A DNA stretch of 18,374 nucleotides from CAYWFF01 sp964458085 (GCA_964458085.1 CAYWFF010000018.1:1-18374); one strand, 5' to 3'. Shown: positions 6,464-14,243, numbered from the stretch's first letter. Translations and numbers: made by a program. The notes: generated by a model not told the origin, from the letters alone.

Positions 6464-7357
6464 ATGGGAAAAACAAGAAAAAACGTCCGTAATATTGTCA
6501 CAATACTTAATATCAATATTGATAGCACTCCGGCAGATCAGTTGCTAAGTAAAATAGAAGTGAGGCTGCGATCTGGACGAGCCGAAAAGCCTTTAATAAT
6601 AACTACTCCTAACGCAGAACATATTGTTATTTCGCAAAGAGACTCTGCTTTTAAAAAAATATTAAACTCTTCAGATATTGCAATTCCGGATGCCGTAGGA
6701 GTTGTAGCTGCCCAGAAGTTTTGCTCGTTTAACCGTCCACAGGGTATCTTTAAGTTTTGGGTTCTACTTTGGCATGGTGCTTTAGTTGGGTTTGAAATGT
6801 TGGCTAAAGCAGGAACAAAGCCTTCATTCACTGCCATCAAGGGAAGACAGTTTTTTCTGGACTTAATAAAACTTGCAGATACAAAAGGACTTAGTGTGTA
6901 TTTAATGGGAGGGGAAACGGGTGTTTCTCAAAAGACTCAGGAAAAACTCGAAAAACAATTTATAAATGTTAAATTCAACAATAAAACCGGACCAATTGTT
7001 AGTTCTAAAGGTGTACCGATCAATTTAAAAGAAAAACTAATTGAAAAAGACATGCTTGAGGAAATAAAGCGTTTGAAACCTGATATACTTTTTGTTGCAC
7101 TGGGCGCGCCGAAACAGGAAAAATGGGTCGCAAGGTTAAAAAATCAGCTACATGTTAAAGTTGTTATGGTTGTCGGGGGTACGTTTGATTATGTTTCTGG
7201 CAAAAGCAAATTACCGCCGAAATTTCTATCAGGGAGTTTTGAGTGGTTGTGGAGATTAATTACGGAGCCTTATCGGTACAAAAGAATTTTTGCTGCAGTT
7301 GTGGTATTTCCACTGCTAGTATTTAAATCAAGGTACTTCCTGAGTACGGATAAATAG
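6464..7357 (+). CDS. WecG/TagA/CpsF family (GT26) glycosyltransferase
   Basis: Family members transfer N-acetylmannosamine or a related sugar from a UDP-sugar to an undecaprenyl-pyrophosphate-linked GlcNAc acceptor, at the inner face of the membrane, for wall polymers or surface glycans. The 297-residue product shows TPNAEHI (48-54), IPDAVGVV with D76 at the conserved catalytic-Asp position, KGRQFF and VYLMGG, VALGAPKQEKW (212-222), VVGGTFDYVSGKSKLPP, and the C-terminal EWLWRLITEPYRYKR (260-274) followed by a hydrophobic tail that may touch the membrane. Compared with TagA there is an extra stretch of about 30 residues (~92-123, hydrophobic FKFWVLLWHGALVGFEML) before KGR. The exact donor and acceptor cannot be told. 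The ATG at 6464 has no Shine-Dalgarno. Confidence 0.9.
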   Translation: MGKTRKNVRNIVTILNINIDSTPADQLLSKIEVRLRSGRAEKPLIITTPNAEHIVISQRDSAFKKILNSSDIAIPDAVGVVAAQKFCSFNRPQGIFKFWVLLWHGALVGFEMLAKAGTKPSFTAIKGRQFFLDLIKLADTKGLSVYLMGGETGVSQKTQEKLEKQFINVKFNNKTGPIVSSKGVPINLKEKLIEKDMLEEIKRLKPDILFVALGAPKQEKWVARLKNQLHVKVVMVVGGTFDYVSGKSKLPPKFLSGSFEWLWRLITEPYRYKRIFAAVVVFPLLVFKSRYFLSTDK

Positions 7358-7380
7358 GTTTTGAGGGTATTTAAAAATTT

Positions 7381-8415
7381 ATGGTTGTTACCAAAAGTAT
7401 AACTCAAAGAAAAAAGGATCACTTAAAAATTGCACTATCTTCAGATGCGCAGGTTGGTGATGCTGGGTTTAGTAATTATCGTTTTGTCCACAATGCACTT
7501 CCTGAAATTAATTTTGACGAAATTGATTTTTCTGCTACCTTTATTGGCAAAAAAATCTCCCGCCCTTTTTTTATTTCCTGTATGACGGGAGGTGTTGCTG
7601 AGGGGCTTAAGCTCAATATTAATTTGGCTAAAGCTGCAGAAAAATACCAAATCCCGATGGGGGTGGGAAGCCAGAGAGCTGCCATTGAGCATACTGAATT
7701 GAGAAAACTTTACGATGTCCGAAAACATGCCCCTTCAGCTTTAATATTGGCAAATATAGGATTGGTACAACTTAATTACGGATACGGCCTAAAAGAATTT
7801 GAAGAAGCTGTAAAAATGGTTGGAGCTGACGCGTTGGTCGTACACATTAATCCAATCCAAGAAGTTATACAACCGGAAGGCGATGTTAATTTTAATAGCC
7901 TACTTTCTAAATTTGCCACAATAGTGAAAAAAATATCTGTACCGGTGATCGTTAAAGAAGTTGGATTCGGTTTATCTTATGAAGTTATCGCAAAACTTTA
8001 CAATATAGGGATTCGGGTATTTGATACTGCGGGCTGGGGCGGTACTAATTGGGCATTTGTAGAAGGCCGCCGACGCGAGGGTTTTCAGGATTTGGGGGAA
8101 TTGTTCTCAGGTTGGGGAATTCGGACAACTGACTCAATTAGAGAAGCGGTAAAATTCAGAAATAAAGCAAAAGATAGGGAAATGCTAGTTCTGGGCAGCG
8201 GAGGAGTCCGGACAGGATTGGATATAGCAAAATGTTTAGCTTTAGGTGCTGATCTTGCTGGAATTGCTGCTCCTTTTGCGGAGGCAGCGTTGAAAGACCG
8301 GGAGGAAGTCGAGAAATTAATTGAAAAGTTAAGTTATGAATTGAAAGTTTCCATGTTTGGCGTGGGTGCTAAGACTGTTGAAGAATTAGGTCATGCTAAA
8401 ATATCTTTAACTTAA
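7381..8415 (+). CDS. fni: Type 2 isopentenyl-diphosphate delta-isomerase (IDI-2)
   Basis: This FMN-dependent enzyme (also needing Mg2+ and reduced flavin) interconverts isopentenyl and dimethylallyl diphosphate, feeding prenyl and undecaprenyl lipid synthesis. The 344-residue TIM barrel has the full signature set: RKKDH, FVHNALPE, FISCMTGG (64-71), GVGSQRAA (94-101), ANIGLVQL, HINPIQE (155-161, with the Mg-binding Gln/Glu), VPVIVKEVGFG, DTAGWGGTNW (215-224), FSGWGIRTT, LGSGGVRTGLDIAKCLALGA and LKVSMFGVGAKTVEEL. It starts 23 nt after the GT26 gene and is probably cotranscribed. That pairing makes sense because the glycosyltransferase acts on an undecaprenyl carrier. Type 2 isomerases often accompany a mevalonate-type pathway, but no other pathway gene is in view. 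Confidence 0.96.
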   Translation: MVVTKSITQRKKDHLKIALSSDAQVGDAGFSNYRFVHNALPEINFDEIDFSATFIGKKISRPFFISCMTGGVAEGLKLNINLAKAAEKYQIPMGVGSQRAAIEHTELRKLYDVRKHAPSALILANIGLVQLNYGYGLKEFEEAVKMVGADALVVHINPIQEVIQPEGDVNFNSLLSKFATIVKKISVPVIVKEVGFGLSYEVIAKLYNIGIRVFDTAGWGGTNWAFVEGRRREGFQDLGELFSGWGIRTTDSIREAVKFRNKAKDREMLVLGSGGVRTGLDIAKCLALGADLAGIAAPFAEAALKDREEVEKLIEKLSYELKVSMFGVGAKTVEELGHAKISLT

Positions 8416-8457
8416 GTTACATTTTAAACTTATTAAAATTTGTAGCTAAATTATATG

Positions 8458-8486
8458 TTGTCAGATGTAGCACTATTTGTTATAGT
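8458..8486 (+). promoter_or_regulatory. Candidate promoter of the small HTH gene
   Basis: TTGTCA (8458-8463), a 17-bp spacer and TATAGT (8481-8486) predict a start near 8493 and a leader of about 70 nt that carries the tandem repeats at 8510-8529. Confidence 0.5.
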
Positions 8487-8507
8487 AGGGTAATTAAAAC
8501 TTGCTGT

Positions 8508-8529
8508 TGTTTGAGACACTTTGAAACAG
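8508..8529 (+). repeat. Tandem 10-bp repeat with overlapping inverted repeat, candidate operator
   Basis: TTTGAGACAC (8510-8519) and TTTGAAACAG (8520-8529) match at 8 of 10 positions. The same stretch contains an inverted repeat TGTTT-N11-AAACA (8508-8528). It lies in the leader of a gene encoding an excisionase-like HTH protein, so it may be that protein's own binding site. Confidence 0.35.
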
Positions 8530-8564
8530 TAAGGTTCTGAAATTATTTGCCTTAGTAAAACATC

Positions 8565-8792
8565 ATGGATGACAATGTCGGGAAAAGCAAAAAAAGAAAA
8601 CTAAAGTTGACTGAACTTCCGGATCTTCTGACCGTCAGCGAAGTAGCTGACCTTTTAAGAGTTTCACCATTAACAATAAAACGCTGGGGAAAAAGAGGTA
8701 AACTTCCCGCCATTCGCATTAATTCTAGGGGAGACAGGCGTTATAAAAAGGAAGCAGTACTTTGGCTTCTCGGTATTCAGGAAAAAGAATAG
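8565..8792 (+). CDS. Small HTH_17/excisionase-family DNA-binding protein
   Basis: The 75-residue protein has a basic, probably disordered N-terminus (KSKKRKLK) followed by a MerR/excisionase-type helix-turn-helix: LLTVSEVADLLRVSPLTIKRWGKRGKLPAIRI (residues 21-52). A wing (SRGDRRYKKEAVLWLL) closes the domain. This fold binds DNA as a small winged helix, often head-to-tail on direct repeats. No effector domain is present, so it is either a transcription regulator or a recombination directionality factor; no integrase is adjacent here, which favours a regulator. It stands alone between the fni operon and the surface-protein genes, which may be its targets. Confidence 0.85.
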   Translation: MDDNVGKSKKRKLKLTELPDLLTVSEVADLLRVSPLTIKRWGKRGKLPAIRINSRGDRRYKKEAVLWLLGIQEKE

Positions 8793-8875
8793 TTGTTGCA
8801 CAAATACTTACTGAAGGTGTTCTGGCTGAAAACCTTTACTTCTCAAAAGCCTGGTATGTTTTTTCTTATTTCCGG

Positions 8876-8904
8876 TTGACTGTAATCTATTGACGTTCTA
8901 CGAT
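8876..8904 (+). promoter_or_regulatory. Promoter of the parvulin-like gene, apparently leaderless
   Basis: TTGACT (8876-8881), a 17-bp spacer and TACGAT (8899-8904). The ATG begins 6 nt after the last base of the -10 box, so transcription should start at or within one or two bases of the start codon. Confidence 0.55.
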
Positions 8905-8909
8905 GAAGT

Positions 8910-9758
8910 ATGCGCCGCTTTACATTATTTATAGGTGTAATTACAAGTATAATAATTTTACTTGTAACTTCATTCATTGTGGGGCAGGTGCAGATAGAGA
9001 GGCTTAGAAAAGTTTTCGGCGGAAGTTTGGAAGAATTGGTTAAGGTTGGAAGCGAGACTCTTTATCAGGAAGACTATGATTACGAACTTTCACTTCACCC
9101 TCAAAAAAACGATCCCGATATAAAAAGAGTGCTTTTAAATAAACTAATCACAGACTCGATAATTCTGCAATCAGGGCAAGCGCAGGGACTAATTAAGCTT
9201 GATAGGAGTATTTTTAATTCTAAGAAGAAAGATTACGTCAAACGAATAGCTTCAGTTAAAATGGTCCGCGACTCTGTAAGCACAAAAACGAACGGTTTGG
9301 AAGGCAAAGTAGTAGCAATTTGGTTCAGAAATGACCGGATAGGAGCATTGGGGTTAGAAGAAGGCAAAAAACTTGCTTATGATACTCTGACTGAATTACA
9401 TAACTTAGTCAAAAACGGAGCAATTTCTATAGAAGAAGCGGGAAGAAGGATTCAACAAAATGGAGAATTAGCACAAATTGACGAATCGTATGATGTAAAC
9501 GCAATTTACTCATTTTCCGCTTATCCAGGTAAACCGATTACTTTAAGTACCGAAGTGGATGATGCTTTATGGAAATTACCGGAGGGCGGAACTACCGATA
9601 TTTACCTTGCAGACAATAAGGATAGTCTAACAGGTGAAACATATGAAGCATACTATCTTTTCGGTCAGGTTCAAAAGAGAAACGAAGAAGCAAGCGGTAT
9701 GCCGTTTGATCAATGGTTGGTTGATAAGCGAGAAAATTATGAAATCACTTATTATTAA
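8910..9758 (+). CDS. Membrane-anchored SurA/parvulin-like protein
   Basis: The 282-residue product has one N-terminal membrane helix (residues ~5-26) and then an extracytoplasmic region. The helical stretch RVLLNKLITDSIILQSGQAQGLI (73-95) resembles the SurA/PrsA N-terminal chaperone domain. The later part (LAYDTLTELHNLVKNGAISIEEAGR, then SAYPGKPITLSTEVDDALWKLPEGGTTDIY) has the strand-helix spacing and the ...LPEGG... turn of a parvulin peptidyl-prolyl isomerase domain. Homology is by pattern only, and the catalytic residues of active parvulins are not clear, so it may be a chaperone without isomerase activity. It directly precedes, and overlaps by 20 nt, a large secreted protein gene, which suggests it helps fold that protein outside the membrane. 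Confidence 0.6.
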   Translation: MRRFTLFIGVITSIIILLVTSFIVGQVQIERLRKVFGGSLEELVKVGSETLYQEDYDYELSLHPQKNDPDIKRVLLNKLITDSIILQSGQAQGLIKLDRSIFNSKKKDYVKRIASVKMVRDSVSTKTNGLEGKVVAIWFRNDRIGALGLEEGKKLAYDTLTELHNLVKNGAISIEEAGRRIQQNGELAQIDESYDVNAIYSFSAYPGKPITLSTEVDDALWKLPEGGTTDIYLADNKDSLTGETYEAYYLFGQVQKRNEEASGMPFDQWLVDKRENYEITYY

Positions 9759-11433
9759 ATTAACTACCGTATTTATTATAGTAGTATTTTTATTTCCTTT
9801 TACAGCTAAAGATATCGGAGCGGCGATTTCTACTGTCAGTGGTTATGTGTTAGTAGAAGGTACTAATGCGCCAGTAGTGGGTGTGTGGGTGGTGATGCAA
9901 CGGGGGGACGGTTTGAGGAGGTATGAAAAAACTAACAGTGATGGTTGGTTTGGATTCGAAGGATGGCCGGATATGACTCCCGAAGAGCAAACTGCCCGGC
10001 TTGACGTGCAAATTGACACTAATTTAGACGGTACTGCTGACTCAATTTGGTTTCCCTCTGATCCGTCCGGCAACAGGGCTCATTTCGACTGTTCTCAAGA
10101 TCCGTTTACGTTTTTAGTTGTCAAACCACAAGGCTGGGGCGGCAGTTTTGATCAGTATGGAGGAAGTTCAAGCCCTTGTGTTTTTTGCATGAATAACGGG
10201 ACACCGGGGGAAACCATACCAAATTTATATTACAAACAACCTTCCGGCAATTTGACCTTAACACCCACACCACCTTCTACTCCCACTCCCACCCCTTCAG
10301 TGACTATACCTGCTACACCGACGCCTACACCTCCAACGTGTACAATGGTATTCACTGGTGCGGCGAGTATGGAAGTGGGGACACAGCATAATTACCGAGC
10401 TACTGTAGGCGGTTTGGCTGTGGATGAAGTACGGTTTGTAGTTGGAGATCCTGCAATTGCAAGTGTTATAACACCTGACACAACTTCACCGTATGATACC
10501 GTATTGACCGCGCTTGCCCCGGGTAATTCTTCAATTACAGCTAACGCAATATATAACGGACTGGTGGCTTGTTCAAGACCAATTAATTTTGTAGTTTCAC
10601 CGGCTCAAAGATGGTGGCAGGTAAAAGAAGGGGTGGTATCAGCTTTGCAAAACATTGTGTCAAAAATACCCAGCGGATGTGCATTTTCTGCCAGTTGCAG
10701 TCCGTACCTAATTCGAAACGAACTGCCGAATTCGCCTGCTGTAGCACTTTATCGGGGAACGTTAAATTTAAACGGTGCAAGCGTGTCTGACAGTGCGTAC
10801 AATTGGAGCGTCAGATCCCCCAATTTGACAACAAGATTAATTAAATATCAGGATTTTATATCTAAAGCTATTGTCGCACCAATTAATAATATCGGCGGAG
10901 CTTTTAACGGAAACAGTCTTGAGAATTCAGGTACGGTATACAACGGGTATACTGTGTTTTCCTATGATGGTACACTAAACGGTCCTCAGTTTACGTTGAC
11001 GACTCCGGATATTTCAGATCACATTTCAATCGGGGACAGGCGGGTTATTCTGTTTGTAAAAAATGCAACTGTAAAAATTGAACGGCAAATTGAACTGAAT
11101 AACGGGACCGGCCTTTTTGTATTAATCTCTACAGGCAATATTGAGATTGACCCTTCGGTCGGAGGACCTCAAGAAACTCCCTCGGCTTTGCCTGATTTAG
11201 AAGGCATTTATGTTACGGAAGGAAAGTTTAGTACACAAACTTACGGACCGGGACTCGATAATCAATTACATGTTCGCGGAATGGTTATTGCAAATGAAGT
11301 GGAGTTTGAAAGAGATTTGGCAGATAATTCAGTTACTCCGGGTGAACTAATAGAATATGCACCGGATCAGATTCTGCTATTCCCGAATTTTATGGTTCCC
11401 CGGAACATTGAATGGACTGAAGTTTCCCCCTAA
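9739..11433 (+). CDS. Secreted surface protein: CnaB-like domain, Thr-Pro linker, Ig-like domain, WWQVKEG C-terminal domain
   Basis: The ATG at 9739 is chosen because it opens a clear signal peptide (MKSLIIKLTTVFIIVVFLF...). Upstream in-frame codons would only extend into the preceding gene. The 564-residue protein has a carboxypeptidase-regulatory/CnaB-like beta domain (~31-110: SGYVLVEGTNAPVVGVWVVM, SDGWFGFEG), a Cys-containing region (CVFC, 147-150), a TPTP-rich flexible linker (~172-199), an Ig-like domain bracketed by two cysteines (C201 to C278), and a ~270-residue C-terminal domain starting at RWWQVKEGVV (291-300) and ending IEYAPDQILLFPNF...WTEVSP. The C-terminal domain repeats in the second secreted protein 600 bp downstream. 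The beta-rich turns suggest a beta-solenoid. It is probably a cell-envelope protein; no enzymatic motif is seen. Confidence 0.8.
   Translation: MKSLIIKLTTVFIIVVFLFPFTAKDIGAAISTVSGYVLVEGTNAPVVGVWVVMQRGDGLRRYEKTNSDGWFGFEGWPDMTPEEQTARLDVQIDTNLDGTADSIWFPSDPSGNRAHFDCSQDPFTFLVVKPQGWGGSFDQYGGSSSPCVFCMNNGTPGETIPNLYYKQPSGNLTLTPTPPSTPTPTPSVTIPATPTPTPPTCTMVFTGAASMEVGTQHNYRATVGGLAVDEVRFVVGDPAIASVITPDTTSPYDTVLTALAPGNSSITANAIYNGLVACSRPINFVVSPAQRWWQVKEGVVSALQNIVSKIPSGCAFSASCSPYLIRNELPNSPAVALYRGTLNLNGASVSDSAYNWSVRSPNLTTRLIKYQDFISKAIVAPINNIGGAFNGNSLENSGTVYNGYTVFSYDGTLNGPQFTLTTPDISDHISIGDRRVILFVKNATVKIERQIELNNGTGLFVLISTGNIEIDPSVGGPQETPSALPDLEGIYVTEGKFSTQTYGPGLDNQLHVRGMVIANEVEFERDLADNSVTPGELIEYAPDQILLFPNFMVPRNIEWTEVSP
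10600..11430 (+). repeat. Copy 1 of the duplicated WWQVKEG C-terminal domain
   Basis: This region encodes the ~277-residue C-terminal domain. It shares with copy 2 the WWQVKEGVV start, SPYLIRNELPNSPAVA/FPYLIRNELPNSPAVA, LNNGTGLF/LNNGEGLF, DLEGIY, the QLH-RGM segment and the IEYAPDQ-LLFPNF end. A 26-bp stretch (10612-10637) is identical in both copies. Confidence 0.8.
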
Positions 11434-11489
11434 ACACTAGATATAGATTTTTGAAAATAGAGTGTTACTGGAAAATTTAAGTTCGGGTG

Positions 11490-11518
11490 TTGACGGTAGG
11501 TAAGTTTCATTTTACATT
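11490..11518 (+). promoter_or_regulatory. Candidate promoter of the cupredoxin-like gene
   Basis: TTGACG (11490-11495), a 17-bp spacer and TACATT (11513-11518) predict a start near 11525 and a leader of about 60 nt before the ATG at 11588. It would drive the cupredoxin-like gene together with the large secreted protein 2 nt downstream. Confidence 0.4.
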
Positions 11519-11587
11519 TAAAGTAGTAACAACTCTAAATATCTGTTTTAAAAAAACTGATCTTAAACCAATTAACATACTGCCCGT

Positions 11588-11992
11588 ATGAAAAATATTT
11601 ATCTTTTTTTAGGATTTTTGACACTATTAGTAATAGTTGGGTTTTTATTCAACCTTTATATTCGATCTTCGGCAACTCCTGAGCTTCCACGGTCTGATTC
11701 TTTTTCTATATTTAATCCTGTAAACGAACTCACAGAAGAACCGTATTTAATTGATATTAATAAGGGTGTTTTTGTCCCCGATAAGGTGTCTGTTGTTGTG
11801 GGTACGAGAGTGGTGTTTACCAATAATGACGAAGTTGTCCATCAGATTTTCTCTCAAGGATATTTTAAAACCGATGAACTGGCTTCGGGGGAAAGCGGGA
11901 GGGTAGATTTTACACAACCCGGAACCTTTGAGTACAGAAGTACAGGTTCATCAAGCACAGGTGTAATTACTGTTAACGAACCGGAACTTTAA
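11588..11992 (+). CDS. Membrane-anchored cupredoxin-like protein lacking most copper ligands
   Basis: The 134-residue protein has an N-terminal membrane helix (residues ~5-25), a short linker, then a cupredoxin-like beta domain (~53-130): KGVFVPDKVSVVVGTRVVFTNND, EVVHQIFS, LASGESGRVDFTQPGTFEYRST, TGVITV. This is the usual order of a plastocyanin/cupredoxin_1 domain. The first type-1 copper ligand is present (H85). However, the C-terminal ligand loop, normally Cys-x-x-His-x-x-x-x-Met after the Phe-x-Tyr strand, reads YRSTGSSSTG and has no Cys, His or Met. Copper binding is therefore unlikely, and it may be a structural or protein-binding fold. It sits 2 nt upstream of a large secreted protein, probably in one operon. 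Confidence 0.8.
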   Translation: MKNIYLFLGFLTLLVIVGFLFNLYIRSSATPELPRSDSFSIFNPVNELTEEPYLIDINKGVFVPDKVSVVVGTRVVFTNNDEVVHQIFSQGYFKTDELASGESGRVDFTQPGTFEYRSTGSSSTGVITVNEPEL

Positions 11993-11994
11993 AA

Positions 11995-14205
11995 ATGACA
12001 AATGCTGCCAAAATAATCACTGCTTCATTTTTTGTACTCTGTTTTCTTGTTGTGTCAACAAATATTTCTTCGGCTCAAACATGTTCGGTCCAAATTATTC
12101 CATATGATGATGCCGGAGATATCGGTATGACCCGTCAGTATGAAGTCAAGGTAAATATTAACGGGGCAGGTATAGACCGCCTTCAATTTACGAACAGCGA
12201 TTCTTCAGTTGCTTCATTCAATATCCAAACAATTCCTAACCCGACCCCCGGAAATTATACATTGCAAGTTACCGGATTGTCATATGGGTCTATTTATATT
12301 GACGCGAGACTTTTTGCCGGCGGTACAGAGATTTGTAGATCAGCCAGAACGAGGCACACAGTATCACCCACAACACCTGTTAGCTGTCCCATATCAAGCG
12401 CACCCGGAAGAACTGTAGTGCAATTTGTAAATTATAGTTGGGATTATATAAGGGGAGATAGGTTTATTGAAGATGCGACACTAAGTACATCCGCGAATTT
12501 AACCCCGGGGGACTATAAAGTTACATTGGTAAGTTATGATGAGCATATAGCAAAAGGAGACATACAAAATGATGAAGAGTATTTTGTCGAACTCAAGAAC
12601 GGTTCAGGTGGAGTTGTGGCAACAACGGGAACTATAAGTGACTTACCGAGTACGCAGGATTGGCTGATACAGGAAGTTAATTCATCACTCACCATACCGT
12701 CTGCAATAACTTTGATGACTGCGAAACACGCGCATTTTTATGATGTAAATGCTGCAGGGTCACTGAAACCTGTTTGTGCAGTTTTTGAACCGGTAGGCAG
12801 CAATAGCTGTAATCTGGTTTTGTCAGGAAGTTCGTCTTTAGCACAAGGAGGTAGCGGCACTTATACTGCGGCAGTAACCGGTGCGACCAGTCCGATTGAG
12901 TCAGTAAGATTTGCAATCGATTCAGGTCCGGGGAATCTAAATCCTTTAACTGACACTTTCTCTCCGTATTCAACTAGTTTTTCGAGTTCTTCAATTGGTT
13001 CAACAACACTTCGGGCGAATGCAATAATTGGCGGTGTTGTTGCTTGTGAAGATACATTTACTGTTAATGTTACTGCTCCAAGTTGTGACTTATCACTCAC
13101 CGGTGCTTTGTCTATGGAAGTAGGAACTTCACAAAATTACAGAGCATCAGTTAGTGGAACTGCAATTAATCCTGATGAGATACGTTTTAGTATGAGTGAT
13201 CCCTTAATCGCATCTGTCGTTTCACCTGATTCAACATTTCCTTATGATACAGTTGCCACCGGACTAACTCAGGGAAATACTACGTTGACTGCATACGCCA
13301 TTTATGGCGGATCAATTGGTTGTCAAAGACCTTTTGAAATTACTGTATCCCCAGCCTTCAAGTGGTGGCAGGTAAAAGAAGGGGTGGTTGCAGCACACAG
13401 GAATATTCAATCCAGGATTCCTGCGGCATGTGCAACGTCGCCAATTTGCTTTCCGTACTTAATACGTAACGAACTCCCTAACTCACCTGCAGTAGCAGTT
13501 CATGGTGGAACTTTGGATCTTTATGGAGGAAGTGTTTCTTCGAATGGTTACAACTGGAACGTACAAACATCTGCGTATAATCAAAATCGTTTTGCCGTCG
13601 GAGATTTATTAGATAAATCTGCAATTGCATCCGCGACGACAATTTCAGGATCGTTTACCGGGAATGATCTGGAAACCGTAGGTTCTGCACATAACGGTTA
13701 TGTAATATTTACTTACGACGGTGCTGCTTACGGTTCACAGTTAACCCTAACTACACCGCATCCTGACGACATAATTAATATCGGCTCCCGAAAAGTAATC
13801 CTTTTGGTAACCGATGCAAATGTCAGAATTGAAAGGGATATCCAATTAAACAATGGGGAAGGGTTATTTTTACTGGTAACAACGGATGATATTCTTATTG
13901 ATCCGGGAATCGGGGGCTTGCAGGAAACCCCTCAGGCAATCCCTGATCTGGAAGGTATTTATATTGCTGAAGGACAAATTTACACAGGTACTAACGGTGC
14001 GGGACTTGATGAACAGCTTCACATTCGGGGTATGTTAGTTGGATATGGAAATAACGGTGATGATAACGGCGTGGTTTTTGAACGTGACCTTTTGGATAAT
14101 TCAACCATTCCCGGAGATCTTATCGAATATGCTCCTGATCAGGTTTTACTATTCCCGAACTTTTTATCACCCAGAAGCATTGGTTGGACTGAAATTGCTC
14201 CCTAA
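11995..14205 (+). CDS. Large secreted surface protein with three Ig-like repeats and WWQVKEG C-terminal domain
   Basis: This 736-residue paralogue of the 9739-11433 product starts with a signal peptide (MTNAAKIITASFFVLCFLVV, likely cleaved after the SSA near residue 27). Three Ig-like beta domains each carry a Cys near both ends: ~30-123 (divergent), ~272-360 and ~364-452. The last is nearly collinear with the Ig domain of the paralogue (ALSMEVGTSQNYRASVSG against AASMEVGTQHNYRATVGG). Between the first and second Ig domains is a distinct ~135-residue beta-rich domain (131-268) with two further cysteines (C131, C261). The C-terminal ~280 residues (WWQVKEGVVAAHRN...IEYAPDQVLLFPNF) repeat the paralogue's domain. 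It is expected at the cell surface; the paired cysteines could form disulphides. No Shine-Dalgarno. Confidence 0.8.
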   Translation: MTNAAKIITASFFVLCFLVVSTNISSAQTCSVQIIPYDDAGDIGMTRQYEVKVNINGAGIDRLQFTNSDSSVASFNIQTIPNPTPGNYTLQVTGLSYGSIYIDARLFAGGTEICRSARTRHTVSPTTPVSCPISSAPGRTVVQFVNYSWDYIRGDRFIEDATLSTSANLTPGDYKVTLVSYDEHIAKGDIQNDEEYFVELKNGSGGVVATTGTISDLPSTQDWLIQEVNSSLTIPSAITLMTAKHAHFYDVNAAGSLKPVCAVFEPVGSNSCNLVLSGSSSLAQGGSGTYTAAVTGATSPIESVRFAIDSGPGNLNPLTDTFSPYSTSFSSSSIGSTTLRANAIIGGVVACEDTFTVNVTAPSCDLSLTGALSMEVGTSQNYRASVSGTAINPDEIRFSMSDPLIASVVSPDSTFPYDTVATGLTQGNTTLTAYAIYGGSIGCQRPFEITVSPAFKWWQVKEGVVAAHRNIQSRIPAACATSPICFPYLIRNELPNSPAVAVHGGTLDLYGGSVSSNGYNWNVQTSAYNQNRFAVGDLLDKSAIASATTISGSFTGNDLETVGSAHNGYVIFTYDGAAYGSQLTLTTPHPDDIINIGSRKVILLVTDANVRIERDIQLNNGEGLFLLVTTDDILIDPGIGGLQETPQAIPDLEGIYIAEGQIYTGTNGAGLDEQLHIRGMLVGYGNNGDDNGVVFERDLLDNSTIPGDLIEYAPDQVLLFPNFLSPRSIGWTEIAP
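13351..14202 (+). repeat. Copy 2 of the duplicated WWQVKEG C-terminal domain
   Basis: This region encodes the ~284-residue C-terminal domain matching 10600-11430. Identity is highest at both ends and in the NELPNSPAVA segment, while the middle has diverged. The 26-bp block 13363-13388 is identical to 10612-10637. Confidence 0.8.
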
Positions 14206-14243
14206 CTAAGAGATAAGCTTGTTTATGGTTAAAAACATACCCG

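Noticed and set aside
9634..9738. Upstream extension of the first surface protein gene to the ATG at 9634
   Set aside because: The extra 35 residues are out-of-frame sequence from the upstream gene and would bury the signal peptide; the ATG at 9739 gives a standard secretory N-terminus.
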